Source of the DNA: CALMEC01 sp964434425
GTDB taxonomy: Bacteria; Actinomycetota; Thermoleophilia; Miltoncostaeales; Miltoncostaeaceae
Length of the DNA stretch: 64,000 nucleotides
NCBI GenBank assembly: GCA_964434425.1
Contig: CAYSVH010000011.1
Location: forward strand, 27,508-91,507
Reading direction: 5' to 3'
Position numbers and translations under genes: made by a program. Positions 44,774 through 53,551 of this stretch are shown here, piece by piece. Below the pieces are notes generated by a model, which saw nothing but the letters and a program-made list of their open reading frames with translations, made no database searches and was not told where the DNA came from. Position 1 is the stretch's first letter. Each line of letters begins with the position of its first letter.

Positions 44774-46618
44774 ATGACCGAGTCCACCGATCCCACCGAC
44801 ATCGACGTGCGACGCCCCGCCTCCCGTGGTCGGCGTGCCGTTCCCCACCTCGTCGCCGGAATCGTCTACCTGGCGCTCGCGATCCTCCTCACCTGGCCCG
44901 TCGCGACGACGCTCGACACGCATCTGCTCGGCTACGCCGGCGACAACATGGGAGCGGTACACACCCTGCAGTGGGTGTGGAGCGAGGTGTCGGCGTTCCG
45001 CATCCCCTGGTCCACGGACCTGTACGGCGTCCCGGTCGACTGGGTGTACTTCCACCCGTCGATACTGATGGAGGCCGTGTCCGTTCCGCTCACCGGGCTC
45101 TTCGGCCCCGTGGCCGCCTTCAACCTCCTCACGATTCTGAGCTACGCGGCGACGGGCTACTGCATGTTCCTCCTCGTGCGCCATCTGCTGCCGTCGACGA
45201 CCATCGCCCTCGGCGCGGGGGCCCTCTTCACGGCGACCGGACCGCACCAGTTCGACCTCCTCTTCAACACCAACGCCGTGTGGGGACTGCCGCTCTTGGC
45301 CCTGGCGCTCCTGCGATGGCGTGAGGACCCGGGACGCTGGTGGGAGGTGGCGATCGCCGGCTCCGTGGTCGCGCTGTGCAACTTCTACTTCATCGTCTAC
45401 TACGTCCCGGTCATCATGGCCTGCCTCGTCCCCTGGCGCCGTCTGGGAGACCGTCGCGTCCTGCGCGGCGGCCTCCTGGCCACGGGCCTCATCATCGCCG
45501 TCGCCGCCGTCGCATACATACCGCCGATCGTGGCCGTCGGCGACAGCACGCGGAACGAGCTCGAGTCGGTGGCGGGCCGGGCCGACTCGCGTCCGCCGAC
45601 CGAGCTCCTCAGCCTGGTGATCGGGTCCCCGAACCACCCGCAGCTGGGAGACCTGTACGGCCGGATGGGAGGTCACCTCGACCCGACGCAGGCACCCAAC
45701 ACGGGAAGCGGCTACCTGGGCATCGTCATCCTGATCCTGGCCGCCCTCGGGTGGCGGCGCGCACGACACTTCGGCGCCTGGCTCACGCTCGCCGTCGTCG
45801 GCGGGATCATGATGCTCGGACCGACGCTGCTCGTGAACGGGCATCGGCTGATGCCGCTGCCCTACCGGTTCCTGGAGTACATCCCGGTCCTGAACTATCT
45901 CCGCGCGCCGTCGCGCTTCTTCTACGTGGTCTCCCTGGCCCTCGTGGTGCTGGCCGCGTTCGGGCTGCAGCGGCTGGTGTCGTCGCGGGCGCTCTCCGCA
46001 CGTCCGCGGCGGGTGGCGGTCGTGACCGCGATCTGCGCGCTCGGGGTCTGGGAGATGCTCTTCCAGCTCCCGCGACCCACCGCGGACGCACGGGTCCCGT
46101 CCGTCTACGCGAAGCTCGCCACGCTGCCGGGCGACCCGATCATCATCGAGGCTCCGGGCGGCGGCTTCAACGACTACCAGTGGCTCTCGTACCAACGCGA
46201 CTCGGGTCTGCGCATCGTCAACAACGCGGCACCCCGTCCGTCCATGGACGACCCCCTCCTCCTCTACCGCAACCCGTTCCTGATCAACACGGTCGCCGGA
46301 CCCGACTCGTCGGCGCTCGCCGACGACGACGCGGCATTCGCCGCATCCGGACGGCCGGATGCCCGCCGCGTCGCCGGTGTCGAGGAGTTGCGGCGCGCCG
46401 GGGTGGGCTACGCGCTGCTGCACCGCCACACGATCTTCGGATGGGCGAACATGTCCGATCCCGGCTTCGTCAGCTATCGACGATATCTCCGGCGGTACCT
46501 GGGCGATCCGGTCTACGAGGACGGCGACGTCGAGCTGTACGCACTCCCCGGAGCGCCGGGCCGCGACACGGTCGCCCGATGGACGCCGAACGGCCATGCC
46601 GGAGCTCACGGCGGCTAG
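44774..46618 (+). CDS. Large multi-spanning membrane protein, GT-C-like
   Basis: This 614-residue protein has about eleven hydrophobic helices and a C-terminal soluble part (about residues 430-614) probably outside the membrane. The first loop has an acidic patch after helix 1 (YAGDNMG), a feature of GT-C enzymes that use polyprenyl-phosphate sugars, and it resembles YfhO- or mannosyltransferase-type proteins, but no exact family was recognised. It may add side-chain sugars to an exported glycan. Its TAG stop is the first TAG of the family 2 repeat that follows. Confidence 0.75.
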   Translation: MTESTDPTDIDVRRPASRGRRAVPHLVAGIVYLALAILLTWPVATTLDTHLLGYAGDNMGAVHTLQWVWSEVSAFRIPWSTDLYGVPVDWVYFHPSILMEAVSVPLTGLFGPVAAFNLLTILSYAATGYCMFLLVRHLLPSTTIALGAGALFTATGPHQFDLLFNTNAVWGLPLLALALLRWREDPGRWWEVAIAGSVVALCNFYFIVYYVPVIMACLVPWRRLGDRRVLRGGLLATGLIIAVAAVAYIPPIVAVGDSTRNELESVAGRADSRPPTELLSLVIGSPNHPQLGDLYGRMGGHLDPTQAPNTGSGYLGIVILILAALGWRRARHFGAWLTLAVVGGIMMLGPTLLVNGHRLMPLPYRFLEYIPVLNYLRAPSRFFYVVSLALVVLAAFGLQRLVSSRALSARPRRVAVVTAICALGVWEMLFQLPRPTADARVPSVYAKLATLPGDPIIIEAPGGGFNDYQWLSYQRDSGLRIVNNAAPRPSMDDPLLLYRNPFLINTVAGPDSSALADDDAAFAASGRPDARRVAGVEELRRAGVGYALLHRHTIFGWANMSDPGFVSYRRYLRRYLGDPVYEDGDVELYALPGAPGRDTVARWTPNGHAGAHGG

Positions 46619-46949
46619 ATGGTCGATTCCGCGGGATCGTGGATGTGGGGTGCGTCACCGGTGGATGCGGGGGGCCGGCGGGCGCCGAAGGGCATGCCGG
46701 TCGCCTGTTCGAGTCGCCCGGTGGCGCATCCGCGCCGCCGGGGGCACACACCACGCCGCGAGACCGTGGAGGAGGCCATCCGGATGGCCGATTCCGCGGG
46801 ATCGTGGATGTGGGGTGCGTCACCGGTGGATGCGGGGGGCCGGCGGGCGCCGAAGGGCATGCCGGTCGCCTGTTCGAGTCGCCCGGTGGCGCATCCGCCC
46901 CGCCGGGGGCGTGTACCACGCCGCGATGTCCGTGGAATCAACCATCTAA
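46615..46949. repeat. Family 2 dimeric repeat, locus A
   Basis: Two tandem units of 165 bases (from ATGG 46619 and ATGG 46784) lie between CTAG (46615-46618) and CTAA (46946-46949). The outer ends ATGGTCGATTCCGCGG and CCGTGGAATCAACCAT are inverted repeats. The two units are almost identical except near their junction. It overlaps the stop of the preceding gene and the -10 of wzm. Apparent open frames within it are Pro/Arg-rich shadows. Confidence 0.85.
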
Positions 46950-46959
46950 GGTACGTGGG
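46947..46959 (+). promoter_or_regulatory. -10 element of wzm, partly made by the repeat end
   Basis: TAAGGT (46947-46952) is seven bases before the GTG of wzm. Its first three bases TAA belong to the CTAA that bounds the family 2 repeat. Confidence 0.5.
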
Positions 46960-47751
46960 GTGACGATACCGACGCAGGCCGAACGCGAACTGTTCGGAAA
47001 CCTCGTCCGCCGCGAGATCCGGGGCCGCTACAAGGGCTCATGGCTCGGCGTGGTCTGGACGCTGGTCATACCGCTGGTGATGATGGGCGCCTACACACTG
47101 GTGTTCAACATCATGTTCCGGGCGATCGACAACGTGCCCTACTACTTCCTGTTCGTGCTGACGGGCCTGTCGTTCTGGACGTTCTTCGGAGGGGCGCTCA
47201 CCGTCTCGGCGACGAGCCTGATCGGAAACGCGAACCTCGTCAAGAAGGTGAAGTTCCCCCGCGAGATGGTCCCGATCGCGTCGATGAGCTCGCAGGCGAT
47301 CACGATGCTCATCATCGTCGCCGTCCTCATCCCGCTGACCCTGTGGGCGACGCCCGGGAACCGGATGTGGATCCTCGCAACACCCCTCGTGGTGGTCTTC
47401 TGCATCGCGTTCGTGACCGGCATCTGCCTGGCCTTCTCGGTCATCAACGTCTACTTCCGCGATCTCGAGCACATCGTGAACGCGCTGCTTCTGCCCTGGT
47501 TCTTCCTCACGCCGATCCTCTACACGTACGCGTCGTTCCCCCTGGGCACGCGGCACGAGTGGATTCTGACGGTCATGACCTACGGCAACCCCGTGACGCC
47601 GTTCATCCTTGTGTTGCAGGACGTCCTCTTCTGGGGACGCGCGCCCGAGACGGCGCACGTGCTCTACATGGCCGGGATCACGCTGGTCAGCCTGGTGGGA
47701 GGATGGGCGATCTTCCGCCGCCTGCAGCGCGACCTGGCGGTCGAGCTGTGA
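46960..47751 (+). CDS. wzm: Wzm, ABC-2 polysaccharide export permease
   Basis: A 263-residue permease with six helices and the ABC2_membrane pattern: REIRGRYKGSWLG at the N-terminal amphipathic region, NANLVKKVKFPREMVPIA in the loop and NVYFRDLEHIVNALLLPWFFLTPILY. This is the pore subunit of lipid-linked O-antigen or teichoic-type glycan exporters. The GTG at 46960 is used because a -10 hexamer lies seven bases upstream and similarity begins there. It overlaps wzt by four bases. Confidence 0.92.
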   Translation: MTIPTQAERELFGNLVRREIRGRYKGSWLGVVWTLVIPLVMMGAYTLVFNIMFRAIDNVPYYFLFVLTGLSFWTFFGGALTVSATSLIGNANLVKKVKFPREMVPIASMSSQAITMLIIVAVLIPLTLWATPGNRMWILATPLVVVFCIAFVTGICLAFSVINVYFRDLEHIVNALLLPWFFLTPILYTYASFPLGTRHEWILTVMTYGNPVTPFILVLQDVLFWGRAPETAHVLYMAGITLVSLVGGWAIFRRLQRDLAVEL

Positions 47752-48965
47752 GCGGTCTGCGGCCCGGCGAGATCCGCCTTCGGGGCGTGTCGCGCACCTA
47801 CAAGCTGCTCCTGGAGCGCAACGCCACACTCAAGGAGACGATCCTGCGCCGCCGCCGGTCGCGAACCCGGTCCGTGCCGGCGCTCCGGTCGATCGACCTG
47901 GACGTCACGGCCGGGACGGCTCTCGGCATCGTGGGGTCGAACGGCGCGGGCAAGAGCACGCTTCTGAAGATCCTCGCCGGGATCATCCCGCCGGACGAGG
48001 GGACCGTCGAGACGGGCGGCAAGGTCGTCTCGCTCCTCGAGCTCGGCGCGGGGTTCCACCCCGACTTCACCGGCCGCGAGAACATCGTCCTCAATGCGTC
48101 GATCTACGGTATGACACGCACCGAGATCGAGAAACGAACGGACCGGATCATCGAGTTCTCGGAGCTCGAGGGGTTCATCGACGCCCCCGTACGCACGTAC
48201 TCCAGCGGCATGTATACGCGCCTCGGGTTCGCGGTCGCCTCCGAACTGGAGCCCGACATCCTCCTGCTCGACGAGGTCCTCGCCGTCGGCGACGCCGCCT
48301 TCCAGCAGAAGTGCATGGGACGGATCGCGCGGTTCCAGGAACGCGGCACGACGATCGTCTTCGTCAGCCACTCGCAGAGCTCGGTCGAGCACACCTGCAA
48401 CCGCGCGATCTGGATCTCGGGCGGGCTGATCGTGGCGGACGGAACGCCCGAGGCGGTGTTCGAGAAGTACAACCGCGGGGTCGCGGCGGTCGAGTCGGAC
48501 GGCGGCGAGGCCACCATCTCGGGGGACGACTGGCGCAGCGCCCGCGTCCTCGCCGTGCGCACGACCGACGGATCCGATCCGAGCGATCGCTTCGTGAACG
48601 GCGACCCGTTCACGCTCGAGGTCGACTACGAGGTCGTCGACCCCGTGACCACGATCGTCGGGGCGGTCATCACCACGGTGGAGGGAACCATCATCGCCGG
48701 CCTCGACAACCGTCACACGGTGATCTCGTCGGCGCCCGCAACCGGCCGGCGACGTGCCCGTTTCCACCTCCCCGCGCTCCCCCTGATGGAGGGACGGTTC
48801 AGCGTGAACGTGACCGTCGGTTCGTCCGACGGCATCCAGCCCTTCCACGAGGTGCGGCGGGCCCTCGAGTTCAGTGTCTTCGCACAGGGTCGGGGTTTCG
48901 GTCCGGTGGCCCTGCACGGAGACTGGTCGAACGATGCGCTCACAACCCCCACCGGAACCAGCTGA
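47748..48965 (+). CDS. wzt: Wzt, polysaccharide export ATPase with C-terminal glycan-binding domain
   Basis: This 405-residue ABC protein has Walker A VGSNGAGKST (62-71), signature YSSGMYTRLGF near 150 and Walker B DILLLDEVLAVGD near 168. The C-terminal 150 residues form a beta-rich Wzt_C-type domain that in E. coli O8/O9a recognises the modified non-reducing end of the finished glycan. That implies this glycan carries a specific cap. Its start GTG overlaps the wzm stop and its stop overlaps the next ATG (TGATG). Confidence 0.93.
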   Translation: MSGLRPGEIRLRGVSRTYKLLLERNATLKETILRRRRSRTRSVPALRSIDLDVTAGTALGIVGSNGAGKSTLLKILAGIIPPDEGTVETGGKVVSLLELGAGFHPDFTGRENIVLNASIYGMTRTEIEKRTDRIIEFSELEGFIDAPVRTYSSGMYTRLGFAVASELEPDILLLDEVLAVGDAAFQQKCMGRIARFQERGTTIVFVSHSQSSVEHTCNRAIWISGGLIVADGTPEAVFEKYNRGVAAVESDGGEATISGDDWRSARVLAVRTTDGSDPSDRFVNGDPFTLEVDYEVVDPVTTIVGAVITTVEGTIIAGLDNRHTVISSAPATGRRRARFHLPALPLMEGRFSVNVTVGSSDGIQPFHEVRRALEFSVFAQGRGFGPVALHGDWSNDALTTPTGTS

Positions 48966-49438
48966 TGACCGAGAACCGCACGACTCCCGCCGTCGACGTG
49001 GAGGCCATCGTCGCCGAAATCCAGGTGCGCGCGGCCCACGCCCGCCGGTCCGGCGGCTATCGCCCCGAGATCCTCGACATCCCGTTCGAGCACCTGGCGC
49101 CGGACTCGACGCTGATCCGCCTGCGTCCCGAGATGGGGTACTCGTCGAAGCCGGTCGTCGGACCGGCCATCACCACCGCGAAGAAGACCCTCCTCCGGGG
49201 AATCCGCCACGTCCTCGACGATGCGTTCACCCAGACCAACACGGCGGTCGCGGGCCTTCGCGAGGAGATCGCAGGGAACGAGGACGACGTCGCCCGCCTG
49301 GACCGTCGCCTGGACGAGATCGCGACGCGCGTCACCGAGCTCTCCGTCGCCGTCCGCGACATCGCCGCCACGGTGGAGCGTCTCGCACCCGCCGACGATC
49401 CGGCCGATCCCGAGCCACCCTCCCCCGCCGCGGAATGA
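48965..49438 (+). CDS. Coiled-coil protein of unknown function in the export operon
   Basis: This 157-residue soluble protein is not recognised. The N-terminal half is mixed (with EILDIPFEHLAPDSTL); residues about 85-143 are a heptad-like coiled coil (DDVARLDRRLDEIATRVTEL), followed by an acidic Pro-rich tail. It is locked between wzt and a GT4 gene by overlaps on both sides, so it is almost surely part of glycan export. It could be a scaffold or chain-length ruler; that is inference. Confidence 0.8.
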   Translation: MTENRTTPAVDVEAIVAEIQVRAAHARRSGGYRPEILDIPFEHLAPDSTLIRLRPEMGYSSKPVVGPAITTAKKTLLRGIRHVLDDAFTQTNTAVAGLREEIAGNEDDVARLDRRLDEIATRVTELSVAVRDIAATVERLAPADDPADPEPPSPAAE

Positions 49439-50478
49439 CCATCCACCAGCTCGTCGCGACGGCGGCACGGTTCGACGCGGTCACCGGACAGGCCCTCGAA
49501 CTGCAGTCCTTCCTCGCCGGGTCCGGCATCGCGGGTGAGGTCTTCGCGGAGAACATCGCCCCCGGACTCACCGGGCGGGTGCGCCCCCTGCGCGAACTGG
49601 ACCGGGTCGCGCCGTCCGATCGTGTCATCCTGAGGTATTCCATCTGGAGCGGCGCGGCCGAGCGGTTCCTGGCACGCCCTCCCCGGCGCGACGGCCTGAT
49701 CTACCACAACATCACGCCCGCGCGGTTCTTCCGCCGCACCAATCCGATGGTGGCGGAGCTCTGCGAACGCGGACGCAGGGAGCTCCCGCGCTTCGCCGAT
49801 CACGTGGCCGTGGCCCTCGCCGACAGCACGTTCAACGCACACGAACTCGAGTCGATGGGCTTCCGCTCCCCGCGGGTGGTCCCACTGCTGCTTCCGGCGC
49901 TCACCCCGCCGGCCGTGCTCACACGCCCCGCGCCGCGTGTCCTGACGGTGGGTCGCATCGTTCCCAACAAACGCCTCGAAGAGGTCATCCGCGTCGTCGC
50001 CCTCGTCCGCGACGCGCACCGGCCCGACATCCGACTCGACATCGTGGGCAGCGCCGACGGCTTCGAGCCCTACGCGGCCGGGCTGCGGCGGTTCGCCGAG
50101 ACGATCGGCGCCGCCGACGCCGTCCGCTTCCACGGCCGGGTCGACGACGCCGCCCGCGATCGACTGTACGCCGAGGCCGGCGTCTACCTGACGATGAGCG
50201 CCCACGAAGGATTCTGCGTACCCGTCGTCGAGGCGATGTCACGCGGCCTTCCGGTCGTCGCCAACGCCGTCGGCGCCATCCCGGAGACCCTCGGGGACGC
50301 CGGACTGCTCGTCCCCGCCGACGATCCCGCCGTTGCCGCCGAAGCAGTTCACGAGCTCCTCGGCAACGGCCCCCTGCGATCGGTCCTTCACGAACGGGCC
50401 GGGCGGCGCCTTCGTTCCCTCGACCCGCGGACGGTGGGACGGGAGATCCTGTCCGCCATCGATCCGCTCCTATCATGA
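49435..50478 (+). CDS. Glycosyltransferase family 4
   Basis: A 347-residue GT-B enzyme with the motif LIYHNITPARFF, VLTVGRIVPNKRLEEVI and the EX7E pair in HEGFCVPVVEAM. The N-terminus resembles that of the reverse-strand GT at 55,731 (both have YHNITP), so the two may act on similar substrates. It overlaps the coiled-coil gene by four bases and the next GT by four. Confidence 0.88.
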   Translation: MTIHQLVATAARFDAVTGQALELQSFLAGSGIAGEVFAENIAPGLTGRVRPLRELDRVAPSDRVILRYSIWSGAAERFLARPPRRDGLIYHNITPARFFRRTNPMVAELCERGRRELPRFADHVAVALADSTFNAHELESMGFRSPRVVPLLLPALTPPAVLTRPAPRVLTVGRIVPNKRLEEVIRVVALVRDAHRPDIRLDIVGSADGFEPYAAGLRRFAETIGAADAVRFHGRVDDAARDRLYAEAGVYLTMSAHEGFCVPVVEAMSRGLPVVANAVGAIPETLGDAGLLVPADDPAVAAEAVHELLGNGPLRSVLHERAGRRLRSLDPRTVGREILSAIDPLLS

Positions 50479-51644
50479 GAATCGCCGTCGTCACGCCGCG
50501 CTTCGGTGCCACCATCGGCGGAGGGGCGGAGACCCTCGGCCGCGAGTACGCGCTCCGCCTGGCCGGACGCGGGCACGACGTCACCGTGCTCACCACCCGC
50601 GCCCAGGACTACCACACCTGGGAAAACGTCCTGCCGAGCGGAACGTCCCAGGACTCAGGTGTCACGGTCCGGAGGTTCGACGTGCCCACCCCACGCGACC
50701 CGGCGGCATTCGACGCCCTCTCACCGCGCGTCCTCGCCGAGGGGGGCACCGAACTCGAGGAACGCTGGATGGCGATGCAGGGACCGACCGCACCGGGCCT
50801 CATCTCCCACCTCGAGACGGACGGCCGCGACTACGACGCGATTCTCTTCATCCCGTACCTCTACGCAACCACCGTGTTCGGCCTCCCCCACGTCGCACGC
50901 CGCGCGGTCCTCGTGCCGTGCTTCCACGACGAGCCGTGGCTCGCCCTCGGCATCTTCGACCCCGTGGTCGCCTCCGCCGCGGCCGTGCTGTTCAACACAC
51001 CCGAGGAGCGCGAGCTCGCGGAGCGTCGCTTCACGCTTCCCGATCTCACCGACATCGGCGGCGCCGGCATCGACCCCCCCGCGCCCACCGACGGCGCGGC
51101 GATCCTGCGCCGCCTGGGCATCATCCGCGACTACGTGGTCGCCGTCGGGCGCATCGACGCGTCAAAGGGAACGCACGACCTCGTGGGCGACCACGCCGCC
51201 TACAGGAATGCCAATCCCGCCGCGCCAGACCTCGTGCTCGTGGGACGCGGAGACCTTCCGGGTCGCCGCCCGCCGTGGCTCCACGTCACGGGCTTCGTAC
51301 CCGAACCGGACAAGCACGCGCTCATCCGCAACGCGGTGGCGCTCGTGTCGCCGTCCCCGTTCGAGAGCCTCTCCATCGTCCTGCTGGAGGCCTGGGCGAA
51401 CGGCGTCCCTGCCATCGTCACGACACGCTCCGCAGTTCTCGTCGGACAGACGCGCCGTGCCGGCGCCGGCATCTGGTACGAGGACGGGGTCGAGTACGCC
51501 TTCGCCGTCGACACGCTCCACCGCACACCGGCGCTCGCCCGTGCGCTCGGCCGAGCCGGGCAGGCGTTCGCCCGGCATCAGAGCTGGGACGGGGTCCTGG
51601 ACCGCATGGAATCGGTGCTTGGGCGCGTCGCCTCAGGAGACTGA
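50475..51644 (+). CDS. Glycosyltransferase family 4
   Basis: A 389-residue GT-B enzyme. The N-terminus IAVVTPRFGATIGGGAETL, the middle VPCFHDEPWLALG and the motif FESLSIVLLEAW define a subgroup that also includes the next GT gene at 52,292. The two are probably paralogues; they are separated by 647 bases of apparently decayed sequence. Last gene of the wzm-led operon. Confidence 0.88.
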   Translation: MRIAVVTPRFGATIGGGAETLGREYALRLAGRGHDVTVLTTRAQDYHTWENVLPSGTSQDSGVTVRRFDVPTPRDPAAFDALSPRVLAEGGTELEERWMAMQGPTAPGLISHLETDGRDYDAILFIPYLYATTVFGLPHVARRAVLVPCFHDEPWLALGIFDPVVASAAAVLFNTPEERELAERRFTLPDLTDIGGAGIDPPAPTDGAAILRRLGIIRDYVVAVGRIDASKGTHDLVGDHAAYRNANPAAPDLVLVGRGDLPGRRPPWLHVTGFVPEPDKHALIRNAVALVSPSPFESLSIVLLEAWANGVPAIVTTRSAVLVGQTRRAGAGIWYEDGVEYAFAVDTLHRTPALARALGRAGQAFARHQSWDGVLDRMESVLGRVASGD

Positions 51645-52291
51645 GGTTCCGGTTCGGCCGGCACCCAGGCCGTGACGGGCAGCTACGGATCGTCCGCCAC
51701 GAGGACGTACCGCCAAGCAGCCGATCCGCGACGACGTCGGGTGTCGCTTTCCGCGTCCGAACGGCACCTTCGTGGTACACGAGGTCAACGTCCGAGACGA
51801 CGCAGATCTCGCGGCCCGACCGCCCAAGGCGCGGACAGAGGCCGACATCGGTGTCGGCGGCGGCGAGGAGCGCGTCGAGACCGTCCGGGCCGGCCGGCGG
51901 CGACCGGATCGCCCCGCCCCGCCACGGTGGTGACCCGGCGTACGCCGGGAGGGATCCCCTTGGGGCATCGCATCCCGATCACACCGGGGCACGGAGACCG
52001 GGTCCGTCCGCGTCACGGGCGGAGGCGGGCGCGGGCCTCACCCGCCCGCAATCGATGACCCGGGCCGGCACGGCCGAGGAGGTCGTCCCGGCTCTCACTC
52101 ACGACGGGCCCTGAACACGTCAGAGCGATGCCATCGACGCGGTCGGGGGGACGTGTACGCCAGCGGCCCGTGCCTCATCGACGGCCCGGGAGCATCCGCG
52201 GCGGCGACACGGGCGCCACCGCTCCGTTCGAGGGTCGTGGCATCACATCGAACGCGAATCCCCCGGTGGCCGCCCGGTAGTGTCCCGATGA
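51645..52291. other. Non-coding stretch with possible decayed glycosyltransferase
   Basis: This 647-base gap is the longest in the glycan cluster without a clear gene. On the minus strand around 51,900-51,700 one frame gives TDVGLCPRLGRSG and DLVYHEGAVRTRK, which look like pieces of a GT2 protein, but there is no full-length frame. TAGTGT (52,278-52,283) lies eight bases before the next ATG and may be its -10. Confidence 0.35.
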
Positions 52292-53494
52292 ATGCGGCTA
52301 CTCATGGTGGTACCACGATTCGGCCGGGGCATCGTCGGGGGCGCCGAGACTCTCTTCCGCGGCCTCGCCGACCACATACCGCCGGGCTGGCGGGTCGAGG
52401 TTGCGACGACCTGCGCGACGAACCACCTGACGTGGACGGACGATCGCCCACCGGGGCGCTCCGTCGAGGACGGTCTGACGATTCACCGTTTTCCCGTCAG
52501 CCCACGTGACGAGAGACGGCACACCGCCCTGGCGGTCCATCTGAGCCAGCGGAAGCGCCTCGGCTACGGCGAGGAACTCGAACTGCTCGGCTCGTCCGTC
52601 ACATCCGAGCGGATGGAGGACTTCATCGACCATGAGGGACCGTCGTTCGACCTCATGCTGTTCGGGCCGTACCTGTTCGGGACGACATACTGGGGCAGCC
52701 GGATTCATCCTGACCGGAGCGCGCTGATCCCCTGCCTCCACGACGAACCGTACGCCCACATGACGGTGTTCCGGGATCTCTTCGCCCAGATCCGCGGCTG
52801 CATGTTCAACACGCCCGCGGAGGCCCGTCTCGCCGCGCGCATCACCCCCACCCCACGCTCGCCCGTGGTCGGCCTCGGATTCGATCCGCCCGCCCGCCGG
52901 GCCGCCATCGGCTTCGCGGCGAAGCACGGTCTGGGACGGTACGTCGTGTACGCCGGCCGCCTGGAACGCGCAAAGGGCGTCGACCGCGCGATCGGCCATG
53001 TGGCACGGTTCGCGCAGCGCTTCGCCCCGGACCTGCGCATCGTGCTGATGGGTCGCGGGGATCTCGTCGTACCTCCGGAGCACCGGTGGGCGACGGTGGA
53101 GCTCGGCTACGTCGACGAGGAGACCAAGCGCTCGGCCCTGGCGGAGGCGACCGCGCTCATCAACCCATCGGATCTCGAAAGTCTCTCCATCGTCGTCATG
53201 GAGAGCTGGCTCGAGGGGACGCCCGTCATCGTCTCGGGCCGGTCGGAGGTCCTGGTCGATCACGTGGCCGCCAGCGGAGGCGGCGTCACGTTCACGGACG
53301 CGCCGAGCTTCGAGACCGCGATGAACGCCCTCCTCGATTCGCGTGCCAACCGGACGATGGGCGAGGCGGGACGCGAGTACGTGCACGCCGAGTACTCCTG
53401 GGACCGCGTGTCCCAGCGCTTCGGACGCGCTCTGGACGAACTCCGGGGCGCGTCGTCGTCGCAGACGCAGGAGCCGATCCGCGCCACCATCTGA
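52292..53494 (+). CDS. Glycosyltransferase family 4
   Basis: A 400-residue GT-B enzyme, paralogue of the gene at 50,475: both start with a VVPRFG/VTPRFG strand then GGAETL, and share the HDEPYAH/HDEPWLA segment and LESLSIVVMESW motif. YVVYAGRLERAKGVD opens the donor-binding domain. It probably uses a similar sugar or acceptor. It converges with the reverse-strand GT2-GT4 fusion. Confidence 0.88.
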   Translation: MRLLMVVPRFGRGIVGGAETLFRGLADHIPPGWRVEVATTCATNHLTWTDDRPPGRSVEDGLTIHRFPVSPRDERRHTALAVHLSQRKRLGYGEELELLGSSVTSERMEDFIDHEGPSFDLMLFGPYLFGTTYWGSRIHPDRSALIPCLHDEPYAHMTVFRDLFAQIRGCMFNTPAEARLAARITPTPRSPVVGLGFDPPARRAAIGFAAKHGLGRYVVYAGRLERAKGVDRAIGHVARFAQRFAPDLRIVLMGRGDLVVPPEHRWATVELGYVDEETKRSALAEATALINPSDLESLSIVVMESWLEGTPVIVSGRSEVLVDHVAASGGGVTFTDAPSFETAMNALLDSRANRTMGEAGREYVHAEYSWDRVSQRFGRALDELRGASSSQTQEPIRATI

Positions 53495-53551
53495 CCGATC
53501 CGCATCCGAAGCGACCGGTGCACGACACGCAATCACGCCGTCGTGTGCGGG

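Noticed and set aside
46700..46720. TTCGAGTC in the repeat resembling a tRNA T-loop
   Set aside because: The bases around it do not form a T-stem or acceptor stem, and no anticodon arm is present.
46615..46949. Tandem repeats considered as a CRISPR array
   Set aside because: Units are 165 bases, nearly identical along their full length, only two per locus, and there are no cas genes.
46619..46949. Short Arg/Pro-rich open frames inside the family 2 repeats
   Set aside because: They exist in both orientations, end at repeat borders and have no start signals; the open state follows from base composition.
45340..46959. A very long open frame running through the membrane protein gene and the family 2 repeat into wzm
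   Set aside because: Its first part is antisense-like in composition (Arg/Pro rich), is out of frame with the clear membrane protein, and crosses the repeat; only the part from GTG 46960 matches Wzm.
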